Below, piece by piece: positions 1 to 7,997 of a DNA stretch of 64,000 bases. The stretch comes from Thermococcus sp. 2319x1 (GTDB lineage: Archaea > Methanobacteriota_B > Thermococci > Thermococcales > Thermococcaceae), in NCBI RefSeq assembly GCF_001484685.1, contig NZ_CP012200.1, positions 1,420,321 to 1,484,320 of the forward strand, read 5' to 3'. Both the position numbers and the translations under genes were made by a program. The notes beneath the pieces were generated by a model. That model was given only the letters and a program-made list of their open reading frames with translations, did not search any database and was not told the origin of the DNA. Numbering within the stretch: the first letter of the stretch is position 1; the number at the start of each line of letters is the position of its first letter.

Positions 1-130
1 AAAATCATTTGAGGACAAAAAGTTTATCAAACCAAAAATCCAAACGAACATTAGAAGTTTATTTCATAATTGGGTGATCATTTCTAATCAGAAACCCTAT
101 ATGATTTGACCAACAATACATGGTAGTGGG

Positions 131-583
131 ATGAAGATGCCAGAAGACCGGGATATCGAGAAGCTCTCAGAGGAGGTCAAAACCCTAAGAAAGGCCCTAA
201 ATGAACTGATGGCAAGCTTTGAATTAGTCTCAAGGCTGGCAGAAAATTACCTAAGGCTTATTAACATCTATGCCCAATATGGAGGATTAGGAATAGATGT
301 AGTCGTTTCAGAGATAAGGCATGATCTAATAGCGAGAGAGATAGTGAGAATTCTCTTTGATTTAAAAAGCGCAAACATAAGCCAGATCACTCAAGAGCTA
401 AAAAGAAGAAGGGGCAAAGCTTCGCGAAACACCGTTAGGGAAAAGATACATCACCTAATTGAGCTTAACGTTGTTGAAGAGGTTGATGGTGAGAAGGGAA
501 AAGTCTATGCACTCAGAAAGGAAGTGCTCAATAAGTGGTTTGATTTGATCGGAATTCCAATTAAGTTTGACCAAACAGAATAA
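131..583 (+). CDS. winged-helix domain protein, putative transcription regulator
   Basis: A 150-residue protein with a helical N-terminus (residues 1-45, heptad-like Leu spacing) and a C-terminal half that reads as a winged helix: 'ISQITQELKRRRG' followed by 'SRNTVREKIHHLIELNVVEE' near residues 80-122, then a Lys/Val wing. I infer DNA binding and a role in transcription, probably as a dimer through the N-terminal helices. The ATG at 131 is preceded by GTGGG, and a second in-frame ATG lies two codons on. It is followed 17 bp later by the coiled-coil gene at 601, so the two may be cotranscribed. The effector and target are not visible. Very A/G-rich coding sequence, typical of this genome. Confidence 0.75.
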   Translation: MKMPEDRDIEKLSEEVKTLRKALNELMASFELVSRLAENYLRLINIYAQYGGLGIDVVVSEIRHDLIAREIVRILFDLKSANISQITQELKRRRGKASRNTVREKIHHLIELNVVEEVDGEKGKVYALRKEVLNKWFDLIGIPIKFDQTE

Positions 584-600
584 TTATTGAGGTGATTGGA

Positions 601-1173
601 ATGGAATTTGGTGAAGGGATAAGGAAAAAAATTGAAGAGGCAATGGAAAGCGAAAGAGGAGCAAAGAAATTCATAGAGGAGACGATCAGAGAGCTCACAA
701 AAGAACTCAAGGAAGCAAAGAGCAAAGAGGACGTGGAGCTCATCGAGAAGAAGATCGAAATGCTTGAGGAGATGCTCAAGGCCTACGAAAAGGGCAAGGG
801 GGATGAGGAGGACATCAAGGAACTCCAGCAGGTACTTGGAACCGTTTCAGAGCACTTGCCAAAGATAATGGACTCCATCTTTGGACCAATAAAAGACCTC
901 CTAAACGATGCATATGACCCAGAGAGGGCAGAGAAGTTCGGTAAAAACGTTGCAAGCTTTTACAAAGAGCTTGTAGGAGCTGGGATGGATCCGGATAAGG
1001 CTTTTGAACTCACAAAAGAGTACATGGAGAGCATGAACGTCATAAAGACCCTTGTTGCGGCGTTTATGAAAGAGAGAATGGGCAAGCTTGAAGGCCTCAA
1101 AGACCTCGGGAACATCGGAAAGAAAAAGAAGATAGAGATAGAGGAAGAGGAGGAGTTTGAGGAGGAGCTCTGA
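601..1173 (+). CDS. acidic/charged coiled-coil protein of unknown function
   Basis: About 190 residues, dominated by Glu/Lys-rich helices (residues 1-75 are almost unbroken charged heptads) and ending in a strongly acidic tail of Glu runs. No membrane segment or enzymatic motif is seen. A GTG at 592 is in frame, but it forms part of the GAGGTGAT ribosome binding site at 589-596, so ATG 601 is the better start. The stop TGA at 1171-1173 shares a base with the ATG of the next small gene (translational coupling). I do not recognise the family; it looks like a conserved Thermococcales hypothetical. Confidence 0.75.
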   Translation: MEFGEGIRKKIEEAMESERGAKKFIEETIRELTKELKEAKSKEDVELIEKKIEMLEEMLKAYEKGKGDEEDIKELQQVLGTVSEHLPKIMDSIFGPIKDLLNDAYDPERAEKFGKNVASFYKELVGAGMDPDKAFELTKEYMESMNVIKTLVAAFMKERMGKLEGLKDLGNIGKKKKIEIEEEEEFEEEL

Positions 1174-1445
1174 TGTTTTCGCTCTTTTTTTCCTTCTTTC
1201 GGCTGCTCATGATAATTCCGAAAACACTGTGGCAGTTGGCTGGAATGAAAAGGGCTGTTAAAAGGGCAAAAAGGAAGTTCAAGAAAACGCTGATCAAGAA
1301 CGGCCTCCCGAAAGAACTTGCGGAAGAACTTGCAGATGAATACGCTATTTTGGATGAAATGCTAAGCATTGGGGGAATTTTAAAGTTAATCAAGACCTCC
1401 TGGCGTACTGAGCGTAATACGCCAGCCTTTCCAAAAGCTCGTTAA
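1173..1445 (+). CDS. small basic helical protein, unknown function
   Basis: 90 residues. Residues 1-22 are hydrophobic ('FSLFFSFFRLLMIIPKTLW'), followed by a very basic helix (KRAVKRAKRKFKK) and a Leu/Glu-rich helix. This could be a membrane-associated basic protein. The ATG overlaps the TGA of the upstream coiled-coil gene by one base, which supports translation. The 3' end runs 56 bp into the convergent GTPase gene, so the last ~18 residues may be read-through past a lost stop codon. Function unknown. Confidence 0.55.
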   Translation: MFSLFFSFFRLLMIIPKTLWQLAGMKRAVKRAKRKFKKTLIKNGLPKELAEELADEYAILDEMLSIGGILKLIKTSWRTERNTPAFPKAR

Positions 1446-1956
1446 ACCCTTCATAGGTAACCAGAGACAGCAGTATCGGCTCCTGCTCAAGTCTCTTCTT
1501 GATGACTTCCCTGAGCTCTTCGACCTTTTCTCTCGGCACAAGGTCTATCTTATTGACAACAACTATTATAGGCTTATCGTACCTAAACTTTAGCAGATGA
1601 TGAAGCTTTTCCATTCCCCTATGGAGGCCATACTGGGCATCTATCATATGAATAACTATGTCCGCCGAGACGATTTCCTTCAGGAGCTCCTTGAACTTTT
1701 CCTCGCTCAGAACTTTTCCCCTAAGTTCGTGCTGCGGGTCGTACAATCCGGCCGTGTCTATTAAAACCAGCTCGTCAGCACCTCCAAGGGGGTTCTTTAT
1801 TGTTTTCGGAATCTTAACCGTCCCAAAAGCCCTTCTTATGACTCCTTTTGTGGTGCCGGGGATGGGTTGTGTTTCAGATACTTTCCTTCCCAGGAGGGCA
1901 TTCATGAGCGTGGATTTGCCAACGTTTTCAGCACCGATAATCGCAACCTTTATCAT
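1390..1956 (-). CDS. small Era/Der-type GTP-binding protein
   Basis: A 188-residue G domain with all GTPase motifs: P-loop GAENVGKS (residues 8-15), switch I Thr in PGTTKG (~34), G3 DTAG (67-70) and G4 NKID (135-138). These features place it in the TRAFAC class, Era/EngA-like, and it hydrolyses GTP by family. The open frame extends upstream to 2175, but the protein begins MIKVAIIG, and ATG at 1954-1956 has GGGGGAG just upstream, so I place the start there. It is divergent from the gene at 2008. No second domain (KH or transmembrane) is present, so the target (ribosome assembly or membrane) cannot be told. Confidence 0.9.
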   Translation of the reverse strand: MIKVAIIGAENVGKSTLMNALLGRKVSETQPIPGTTKGVIRRAFGTVKIPKTIKNPLGGADELVLIDTAGLYDPQHELRGKVLSEEKFKELLKEIVSADIVIHMIDAQYGLHRGMEKLHHLLKFRYDKPIIVVVNKIDLVPREKVEELREVIKKRLEQEPILLSLVTYEGFNELLERLAYYAQYARRS

Positions 1957-2007
1957 CTCCCCCACCCAGAATATTTTCACGAGAGTTAAGTTATAAGGGT
2001 GATGGGA

Positions 2008-2319
2008 GTGAAGAGAACCAAGTTCGGTCACAACTATTATTACATCCTCACGATTGACGAGCTCAAAAACGGCAATTTTAGGGGAAAAAACGTCGTCATA
2101 GAAGGAGTTATAGAGGACAAGCCAAAGATTGAGTTCCTCCCCATGGAGTTGCCGAGTTATAGAGCAACGTTCCATATTTCCGGCTTAAAAATAGAGTTCT
2201 CCGGGACTCCAAATATAGGCAAGGGGGAAAGCGTTAAGGTCTACGGCAGGTTCGTGGGAGACGGGATAATAGCCAAGGCCATTGAAACGGAAAGAGTCCT
2301 CTACGTGACGGAGGAATAA
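2008..2319 (+). CDS. small beta-rich protein, possible OB-fold
   Basis: About 103 residues with alternating strands and glycine turns ('GKNVVIEGVIEDKPKIEF', 'GESVKVYGRFVGDG'). This pattern resembles an OB fold and suggests nucleic-acid binding, but no motif proves it. The frame opens at GTG 1999, yet GGTGAT at 1998-2003 is the canonical ribosome binding site and points to GTG 2008 as start. It ends 2 bp before the HD-domain gene at 2322, so the 2008-3732 genes probably form one operon. Confidence 0.7.
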   Translation: MKRTKFGHNYYYILTIDELKNGNFRGKNVVIEGVIEDKPKIEFLPMELPSYRATFHISGLKIEFSGTPNIGKGESVKVYGRFVGDGIIAKAIETERVLYVTEE

Positions 2320-2321
2320 GG

Positions 2322-2855
2322 ATGTTAAACCTTTTTGCAGAGGCTGGGAGGTTAAAAAAGCTCCCCAGAATGGGGTGGTTGCTTAGAGGAATTCCCAATC
2401 CGGAGAGCGTTGCCGAGCACAGTTTTAGGGTGGCCTTTATAACCCTATTCTTGGGAGATGAGCTGAGAAAAAAAGGAATGAAAATAAACGTCGAGAAAGC
2501 GCTGAAGATAGCTATCCTCCACGATCTTGCTGAAGCAAGGATCACTGACTTGCCCCTTGAGGCGCAGAAGTACTTGGATAAGAAGAAAGCCGAGAGAAAG
2601 GCCATAGTGGACATTCTCGGCGCTGAGAGGGTGGAATACTTCAAGCTTTTTCAAGAGTATGAAGAAGAAAAAAGTCCGGAGGGCAGGCTTGTTAAGTTTG
2701 CCGACAAGCTTGAAATGGTTCTCCAAGCATGGGAATACGAAAAAGCAGGATCAAAAGGCCTGGAAGAGTTTTGGGAGGCTTTGGAGTATTTGAAGAAAAG
2801 TGAGTTTTACCCATATTTCAAAGAGCTCGTTGATGAGCTGGAAAAGCTGAGGTGA
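2322..2855 (+). CDS. HD-domain phosphohydrolase (YfbR/HDDC2-type 5'-nucleotidase)
   Basis: 177 residues with the HD superfamily metal site: H33 in AEHS, H67-D68 in LHDLAE and a later Asp in KFADKLE (~127). The order, and length near 180, match the YfbR/HDDC2 group of 5'-deoxynucleotidases that dephosphorylate nucleoside monophosphates with a divalent metal. The nucleotide specificity is inferred from the family. It starts 2 bp after the preceding stop, and the MBL gene follows 4 bp after its own stop, so cotranscription is likely. Cytoplasmic; no signal or membrane segment. Confidence 0.85.
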   Translation: MLNLFAEAGRLKKLPRMGWLLRGIPNPESVAEHSFRVAFITLFLGDELRKKGMKINVEKALKIAILHDLAEARITDLPLEAQKYLDKKKAERKAIVDILGAERVEYFKLFQEYEEEKSPEGRLVKFADKLEMVLQAWEYEKAGSKGLEEFWEALEYLKKSEFYPYFKELVDELEKLR

Positions 2856-2859
2856 TTTT

Positions 2860-3732
2860 ATGGCGCTTGAGAAACTTGGGGAAAACCTCTACCTCTACCC
2901 CGGGAGTCCCTCAACAATGGTAAAAGCCGGAGAAAACGTTGTTATCGTTGATCCGGGAAATGGGAGCAAAAGGCATAAAGAACTCCGAAGGGAGCTGAGG
3001 AAAATAAACCTTGAGATTGACTACATGCTCTCCACTCACGGACATGCCGATCACATAGCAATCGCACCGAAGCTTGGAAAACCCTTATTCATTCACAGAT
3101 ATGAGTTCTCCATAGCTGAAAGCCCCCTCAACAGGGAGCTTTTGACCTTTGGCTCGAAGGCGCCGAAGGGGTTTTTGGTCTACCAGTTTCCGCAAGAAGT
3201 CAGAGTTCACGGAGTTTTTGAATGGGGGGATGAACTTTTTGGGCTGAAAACGGTAGAGCTTTCGGGGCATTCACCAGGAATGACGGGGTTCCTTGATGAG
3301 GAAAACGGCGTTTTGTACGCTGGGGATAGCTTTTTTGGTGAGAGGATTATTCAGTCCGTGGGCTTGCCTTACCTGGTTGACCCAGAACTATTCAAAGAGT
3401 CCATAAGAAAGTTAACGGGCTACGCAGAGGAGGGTATTCTGCTCATTCCTTCCCATGGGAGGGCCGTAAAAGGGGAAGAGGCTTTAAAACTGCTCGAACT
3501 AAACCTTAAAAGGGTAGAAGAAGGAGAGAGGAGGATTCTCGAGTTACTAAAGGAGCCAAAAAGCGTAAGTGAACTCAGCTATGCCCTTGCAAAGGATTTT
3601 GGAGCAAAGATAACACCCCAGATACTTGCACTGAACCAAGTCCCAATAAGGGCAATCATAGCGGCGCTGTACAACAGGGAACTCATAGAGGCAGTTGTGG
3701 AAAAAGACCTCAAATGGAAGGCTAGAGAGTGA
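2860..3732 (+). CDS. metallo-beta-lactamase-fold hydrolase
   Basis: 290 residues. The zinc-binding signature THGHADH is at residues 59-65, a downstream His is in SGHSPG, an Asp is in YAGDSFFG and a final His in IPSHGR, the full di-metal set of the MBL superfamily. The C-terminal ~70 residues are helical ('SVSELSYALAKDFG') and resemble a small winged-helix extension seen in LACTB2-like members. The substrate is unknown. It starts 4 bp after the HD gene. The 3' end overlaps the convergent Cas4-like gene by 11 bp. Confidence 0.88.
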   Translation: MALEKLGENLYLYPGSPSTMVKAGENVVIVDPGNGSKRHKELRRELRKINLEIDYMLSTHGHADHIAIAPKLGKPLFIHRYEFSIAESPLNRELLTFGSKAPKGFLVYQFPQEVRVHGVFEWGDELFGLKTVELSGHSPGMTGFLDEENGVLYAGDSFFGERIIQSVGLPYLVDPELFKESIRKLTGYAEEGILLIPSHGRAVKGEEALKLLELNLKRVEEGERRILELLKEPKSVSELSYALAKDFGAKITPQILALNQVPIRAIIAALYNRELIEAVVEKDLKWKARE

Positions 3733-4342
3733 AGCCATCTCCAAAACAGATATAGTAGTAAGGGCAGAATCTGCAGGTGTAGTCCTTCCACCCCTCCGGG
3801 GGAACGCCCTTTTCATAATGTTTTTTTATCAGGTAAAACTGCTTCACGGTTTCTTTGAAAAGCTTTTCATCATAGGGTACCTCAAAAGCTTTAAAGTTCT
3901 TTCCCCTGACTACTGGGAATCTGGAAAAGTCCACGTCCTTCAAAACCCTCTTTGGCTCCTCATGCAGCTTAACATAATACAAATAGCCGTATTCACTCTC
4001 TGCCCACCTTAGATAAACGTTCAGCTGGGCTAAGTGATAATCGTAGGGGATTCTTGGAAGGGAAGTTTTTCCCTTTATCTCTATTGGAAACCGCCTGAAT
4101 GCATCTATCCTCCCGTGTATTTCAAGCCCGAGACGGGGAGATTTTAACACAATATGCTTTTCAAGCTCAAAGCCAAACCTTTTCTTAAGTATCTCCCCGA
4201 GAATATTGTGGGCATTAACCCCTTGCTCAAGCCTCACCCTTACAAACTCGGGCCATTTCTCTTTATACCCTTTAAGACGAAAGTAAACCCTTCTGGGGCA
4301 CGTCATGGCTTCACTTGCATAAAACTCAAGCAGCTCACTCAT
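3722..4342 (-). CDS. Cas4/Dna2-like PD-(D/E)XK nuclease with Fe-S cysteines
   Basis: 206 residues. One cysteine lies near the N-terminus (C15) and three near the C-terminus (C190, C193, C199), the layout that holds an Fe-S cluster in Cas4 and AddB/Dna2-type nucleases. The nuclease core reads 'GRIDAFRRFPIEIKGKTS', giving the D...E-x-K triad (~77-93). By family it is a 5'-3' DNA exonuclease or end-processing nuclease. No CRISPR array or other cas gene is in the window, so I infer a stand-alone DNA repair or processing role. The C/D box RNA gene lies just upstream on the same strand. Confidence 0.85.
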   Translation of the reverse strand: MSELLEFYASEAMTCPRRVYFRLKGYKEKWPEFVRVRLEQGVNAHNILGEILKKRFGFELEKHIVLKSPRLGLEIHGRIDAFRRFPIEIKGKTSLPRIPYDYHLAQLNVYLRWAESEYGYLYYVKLHEEPKRVLKDVDFSRFPVVRGKNFKAFEVPYDEKLFKETVKQFYLIKKHYEKGVPPEGWKDYTCRFCPYYYICFGDGFTL

Positions 4343-4365
4343 CCTCGCTCCTCCAAAAGGTGTTT

Positions 4366-4428
4366 AAAGCGTCAGCTAATACCGACGTCATCATTGACTC
4401 AGACTGGGCAAGGCCCATCATCCGCTAA
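4366..4428 (-). ncRNA. C/D box guide sRNA (2'-O-methylation guide)
   Basis: On the minus strand, in order: terminal stem base AGCG, C box ATGATGG (6 of 7 to RUGAUGA), spacer, D' box CTGA, four bases, C' box ATGATGA, spacer, D box CTGA at 4372-4375, and stem base CGCT. Total about 60 nt, the usual archaeal size. The two guide spacers are ~12 nt each ('gccttgcccagt' before D', 'cgtcggtattag' before D). By established rule the methylated base pairs with the fifth guide nucleotide upstream of D or D'. I did not assign targets. It lies in a 134-bp gap between two minus-strand genes. Confidence 0.8.
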
Positions 4429-4476
4429 CTAAGAATACCTCCGAAGGTTTAAAATATTTGAGGTAAAAAGAAAAGA

Positions 4477-4827
4477 TTAACTCCTGCTTTTTAGAAGAGA
4501 ACCCTTCTTTATCGAGTAGCTGAGACCATAAGCGGGCCACAAACCAGGAGGCATTGCATAGTGGTGGAGATTCCTGAGTATTTTCTCAGCGTGCTCCTTT
4601 TTATCGGCAACTATCCTGAGCTTATCCCTTGTGAGCTCTACGGTTCCGTTTGGCAGCTTGAGAATTATCTTATCCCCGATTACATCTGGCTTGGCCCTCA
4701 TTAGAAGAGCCTTCAAGTCCCTGTAGGCATCTTCCGTTATTTTCTGCTCAATGATGCCTTCCTTCTTTTTGGATTTTAATATTTTACCCAACCAAAAACT
4801 ACTCGAGGATTCATCATCCATTGTCAA
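4477..4827 (-). CDS. conserved hypothetical protein
   Basis: 116 residues, Lys-rich, with a mixed alpha/beta pattern. A central stretch 'KIILKLPNGTVELTRDKLRI' reads like strand-turn-strand. No catalytic motif or membrane segment is visible. GGAGGT lies upstream: TTG at 4827 is 5 bases from it and ATG at 4821 is 11 bases from it, so TTG initiation is plausible. Function unknown; probably a monocistronic gene between the guide RNA and divergent taw2. Confidence 0.6.
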   Translation of the reverse strand: MTMDDESSSSFWLGKILKSKKKEGIIEQKITEDAYRDLKALLMRAKPDVIGDKIILKLPNGTVELTRDKLRIVADKKEHAEKILRNLHHYAMPPGLWPAYGLSYSIKKGSLLKSRS

Positions 4828-4971
4828 ACTCTACCTCCGGTGAGGTTCTCAGATAATATTGGGGAATACTCCTTTTAAGCTTTTTCTATCGTTCTTTGCC
4901 GAAATGACCAATCGAAGAAAGAAACGTACCAGACCAAAAGGTTTTAAGGGAGTTCTTGGAGGTTATCCCGT

Positions 4972-5817
4972 ATGAAGAGGAGAAAGACCCAGCTCATAAA
5001 GCCCAGAATAAAGGAGATGCTAAGCAAAACCCTTCCTCCCGAATTAGTGAACCTTCTTCCAAAACACTGGGTTCAGCTGGGAGATGTTTTAATCCTTCCC
5101 CTTCGAGAAGAGCTCTTGCCTTACAAGTATGAGATCGCAAAGGTCTATGCAGAGGTCTTAGGCGTTAAGACGGTTCTGAGGAAAGGAAGGATAGGGGGGG
5201 AATTCAGAGAGACCAACTACGAGATAATCTATGGAAACGATCCCATAACGATCCACAAAGAGAACGGCATTCTCTACAAGTTTGATGCCTCTAAAGTCAT
5301 GTTCTCCCCCGCAAATGTAAAGGAAAGGGTCAGAATGGCGAGCATTGCGAGGCCAAACGAGCTTGTAGTTGACATGTTCGCCGGGATAGGTCACCTAAGC
5401 CTGCCCATAGCGAAGCACTGCGGTGCAAGGGTAATAGCAATAGAAAAGAGCCCCTACACCTTTAAGTTCTTGGTCGAGAACATCGAGCTCAACAAAGTTC
5501 AGGACAGAATGACGGCCTACAACATAGACAACAGAGAATTTAAAGGGGAAAACATAGCGGATAGGATTCTGATGGGCTACGTCGTTAAAACCCATGAATT
5601 CATTCCAAAAGCTTTGGAGATAGCAAAGGATGAAGCGGTGATTCATTATCACAACACCGTTCCGGAGAAGCTTATGCCGAGGGAGCCCTTTGAGACCTTT
5701 CAAAAAATAGCCAGAGAACATGGCTACGAAAGCGAGCTCTTGGAGAGCAGAATAATTAAGCGCTACGCCCCGGGAGTGTGGCACGTTGTTCTGGATATAA
5801 AGGTTTTCAAGAAGTAA
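4972..5817 (+). CDS. taw2: tRNA(Phe) wyosine aminocarboxypropyltransferase Taw2
   Basis: 281 residues, closely resembling Pyrococcus TYW2/Taw2 throughout. It has an N-terminal small domain, then the class I SAM fold with motif 'VDMFAGIGHLSLP' (~133-145) and the characteristic 'NPxx'-less TYW2 region 'ILMGYVVKTHEFIPKAL'. It transfers the 3-amino-3-carboxypropyl group of S-adenosylmethionine to the 7-carbon of the 4-demethylwyosine base at tRNA(Phe) position 37. The sequence 'FSPANVKERVRMA' is a Trm5/TYW2-family hallmark. The preceding TTTTAAGG at 4940 may be the TATA element. The 3' end overlaps a tiny convergent gene by 11 bp. Confidence 0.93.
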   Translation: MKRRKTQLIKPRIKEMLSKTLPPELVNLLPKHWVQLGDVLILPLREELLPYKYEIAKVYAEVLGVKTVLRKGRIGGEFRETNYEIIYGNDPITIHKENGILYKFDASKVMFSPANVKERVRMASIARPNELVVDMFAGIGHLSLPIAKHCGARVIAIEKSPYTFKFLVENIELNKVQDRMTAYNIDNREFKGENIADRILMGYVVKTHEFIPKALEIAKDEAVIHYHNTVPEKLMPREPFETFQKIAREHGYESELLESRIIKRYAPGVWHVVLDIKVFKK

Positions 5818-5968
5818 GGCTTTCGTAGGTAGCCCAAACAGTGTAGCAGCCTTTTTCGTCCTCCTCAATTGTTAGGGTTTTCAAAGAACTCCCATATTCT
5901 TTAATGAGCTCTTCTACTACCTTTGGGATCTCCTCAAGGAAGGCCTTCCTTTTTAGGGTTATACTCAT
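5807..5968 (-). CDS. 53-residue hypothetical protein (short convergent gene)
   Basis: An ATG at 5966-5968 (minus) is preceded by GGTGAGGAA, a strong Thermococcales ribosome binding site, and opens a 53-codon frame with normal coding composition. The product begins MSITLKRKAFLEEIPK and ends in 'GCYTVWATYESLTS'. It has an amphipathic N-terminal half and a short beta-like C-terminus. Its stop lies 11 bp inside the end of convergent taw2. No function can be given. It fills most of what otherwise looks like a 218-bp gap before the radical SAM gene. Confidence 0.6.
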   Translation of the reverse strand: MSITLKRKAFLEEIPKVVEELIKEYGSSLKTLTIEEDEKGCYTVWATYESLTS

Positions 5969-6035
5969 TTCCTCACCACAAGCTCAAAAGCGTCAAGTTT
6001 TTTAATGCTTTCCCACATCATCTCTCGGTGAGAAA

Positions 6036-7169
6036 ATGAAATACAGCTGGGAAGAATTTGCGAGAAAAATGGGCATAGAGCCAGAAATTTTGGAAAACAA
6101 AGAGGCGAGACTCTTAAAGAAGTTTGTTGATGATTTAGTCGTTCCAACTCACTGTCAGAGATGCCAAGGCTTAGATTTGAGCATAGAAAATCCAGTTCAT
6201 CACCCCTCTTACGAGCTCACTCCCGCTTGCAACCACGACTGCATATTCTGCTACTCCAACGTAGCGGTAAAGCTCGGAAAGGCTCCAAAGCCGGGCTACT
6301 ATGGGTGGGAGAATCCTTACGCTATAACAGTATCCCAGTACGGAGAGCCCCTCATGAGCCCAAGAATAGTTGAGGTAAACAGGCTTTTGAGAAAGAAATT
6401 CCCCGATGCGAGGCTTGATCTGCAAACAAACGGCTCCCTCTTAACGGAAGAGCTATGGAAGAAGCTTGACTTCGATTTGGTTATGATTAGTTTAGATGCC
6501 GCAAGCAGAGAGAAGCACAAAATGATAACTAACGCCGACACCTTTGAGAATGTGGTAAACGCTCTCAAAATCGTTGGGGCAGATAAATCCGTCCGCTCCG
6601 TCGTGAGAACAATCTTCATGCCCGGGATAAACGACGAGGACATTCCAAAAATAGCGGAGCTTGCGGCTTCCCTTGGAGTTGACGAGATGATGCTCCAGCC
6701 CCTAACGATACACAAGCTCAACGAAGAGAGATTAAGAAAAGCGGGTCTGGACTTCGAGAGGGCTGAGAGCATAAGGGAATATCTCAAGGCAGCAATGGAA
6801 GCTAAAAAATACATAGACGTTAGGATAAGCGGCTGTCAGCTTGCCATTTATAGAACCATGGACGCACTAACGCTCTTCAGCGCAAGGCGTATAGGAAGAG
6901 ACGTGGCTCCGATAGTAAAGCGGAAGAAGGTTGAGCTCGAAGAGACCTGCGATGGATCAATCAGATTCAGTCTTGGGAGGGAAGTAGACCTAAAAGAGCT
7001 TACCTCAAAGTTAGAACGCTTAAACACTCCCTATGAGTTCAAAAAGGACTACGTTAGGTTCTTAGATAAGGGAGCAGAAATAATTGTCTTCAAGAGCGGG
7101 AAAGCGTTGGTGAAGGGCACTACAGAAGAGAAAGCGAAGGAGCTCTACACCAAATACTTCGGTGGGTAG
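6036..7169 (+). CDS. radical SAM protein with extra N-terminal CxxC and C-terminal domain
   Basis: 377 residues. The radical SAM cluster motif is C65-x3-C69-x2-C72 ('ACNHDCIFCYSN'), with the SAM-binding 'GEPLMSP' strand following. A CxxC (C40, C43) precedes it. A C-terminal domain of ~80 residues (from ~300, 'CDGSIRFSLGREVDLKELT') looks like a separate small alpha/beta fold. The reaction is unknown; it is not TYW1 by sequence, although taw2 is nearby. GGTGAG lies 4 bases before the ATG. The PP-loop gene starts one base after its stop, so the pair very probably acts together, perhaps in tRNA or cofactor thiolation (inference). Confidence 0.82.
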   Translation: MKYSWEEFARKMGIEPEILENKEARLLKKFVDDLVVPTHCQRCQGLDLSIENPVHHPSYELTPACNHDCIFCYSNVAVKLGKAPKPGYYGWENPYAITVSQYGEPLMSPRIVEVNRLLRKKFPDARLDLQTNGSLLTEELWKKLDFDLVMISLDAASREKHKMITNADTFENVVNALKIVGADKSVRSVVRTIFMPGINDEDIPKIAELAASLGVDEMMLQPLTIHKLNEERLRKAGLDFERAESIREYLKAAMEAKKYIDVRISGCQLAIYRTMDALTLFSARRIGRDVAPIVKRKKVELEETCDGSIRFSLGREVDLKELTSKLERLNTPYEFKKDYVRFLDKGAEIIVFKSGKALVKGTTEEKAKELYTKYFGG

Positions 7170-7170
7170 A

Positions 7171-7992
7171 ATGCTCAAATGCTCCCTCTGCATAAACGAC
7201 GAGAGAACTGCAAAGATCAAAATCGTCAATGGAAAACCCCTCTGCAAGGAATGCATAAACTACCTAGCCCATAAGCCAGACAAAGAAAAAATACGGGCTG
7301 AACTTGAAGAGCTGATGAGAAAGGTGGACAAAGCCATAGTGGCCTTTTCCGGAGGAAAAGATAGCACGGTTGCCCTTTATCTTGCAAAGAAAAGATATGG
7401 CGTCGATGTTGAAGCCGTGATGATAGACCACGGCTTTATGGCAAGAGAAGCTATAGAAAACGCAAAAAGAATAGCCAAACACCTCAGTGTGCCCTTGACG
7501 ATTCTCCACTACGATTACTCCGATATCTTTAGGGAGGCCCTCCTTAAAGGCAAATCCCCATGCAAAAAGTGCTCCTCAAGGACGATGGAGAAGCTTAGAA
7601 AATACGCCCTAAGGAGGGGAATCAAGTATATAATAACGGGGCATGAGCTTCCTTTTGGGCATCATCCCTACAGACTGATGAGCGGTGGAATAGTTCAAAT
7701 CCGGTTGCTGAGCCTTATGAGTGAGGAAGAGCGCTTTGAAATTCTCAACAAGCTTCCTTTCAAGTTCCCTGAGCTTGCCGGCTACACAACCAACTGCCTA
7801 ATCTTAGGCCCCGCACTCAGGAGATACTACGGAAAGCACGGTTACAGCTTCGAGACGAGAAGGATAGCGGCACTGGTGAGATATGGGTTAATCGACAAGG
7901 AGAAAGCCCTAAAAAAGGTTAGCAAACCGGAAAACCCAAAAGAAATTGAGGAAGAAATCTATAAAAAACTAGGAATCATCCAAGGCAAATGA
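7171..7992 (+). CDS. PP-loop ATP pyrophosphatase, TtuA/TIGR00269-like
   Basis: About 273 residues. A zinc-binding N-terminus (C4, C7, C25, C28) is followed by the PP-loop SGGKDS (60-65) and a second pair C131/C134 in 'SPCKKCSSRTMEKL'. This arrangement resembles TtuA/Ncs6-type tRNA thiolases, which activate a base by adenylation and deliver sulfur, but the C-terminal zinc ribbon of TtuA is not evident. The open frame starts at GTG 7162, which lies in the GGTGGG ribosome binding site; ATG 7171, one base after the upstream stop, is preferred. It is an operon with the radical SAM gene. Substrate not known. Confidence 0.8.
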   Translation: MLKCSLCINDERTAKIKIVNGKPLCKECINYLAHKPDKEKIRAELEELMRKVDKAIVAFSGGKDSTVALYLAKKRYGVDVEAVMIDHGFMAREAIENAKRIAKHLSVPLTILHYDYSDIFREALLKGKSPCKKCSSRTMEKLRKYALRRGIKYIITGHELPFGHHPYRLMSGGIVQIRLLSLMSEEERFEILNKLPFKFPELAGYTTNCLILGPALRRYYGKHGYSFETRRIAALVRYGLIDKEKALKKVSKPENPKEIEEEIYKKLGIIQGK

Positions 7993-7997
7993 TCATT

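Noticed and set aside
1999-2007. GTG/ATG at 1999-2004 as the start of the OB-like gene
   Set aside because: These bases form the GGTGAT ribosome binding site; GTG 2008 has correct spacing.
3722-4342. Cas4-like gene as part of a CRISPR-Cas locus
   Set aside because: No repeat array and no other cas gene occur anywhere in the window; stand-alone Cas4-like nucleases are common in archaea.
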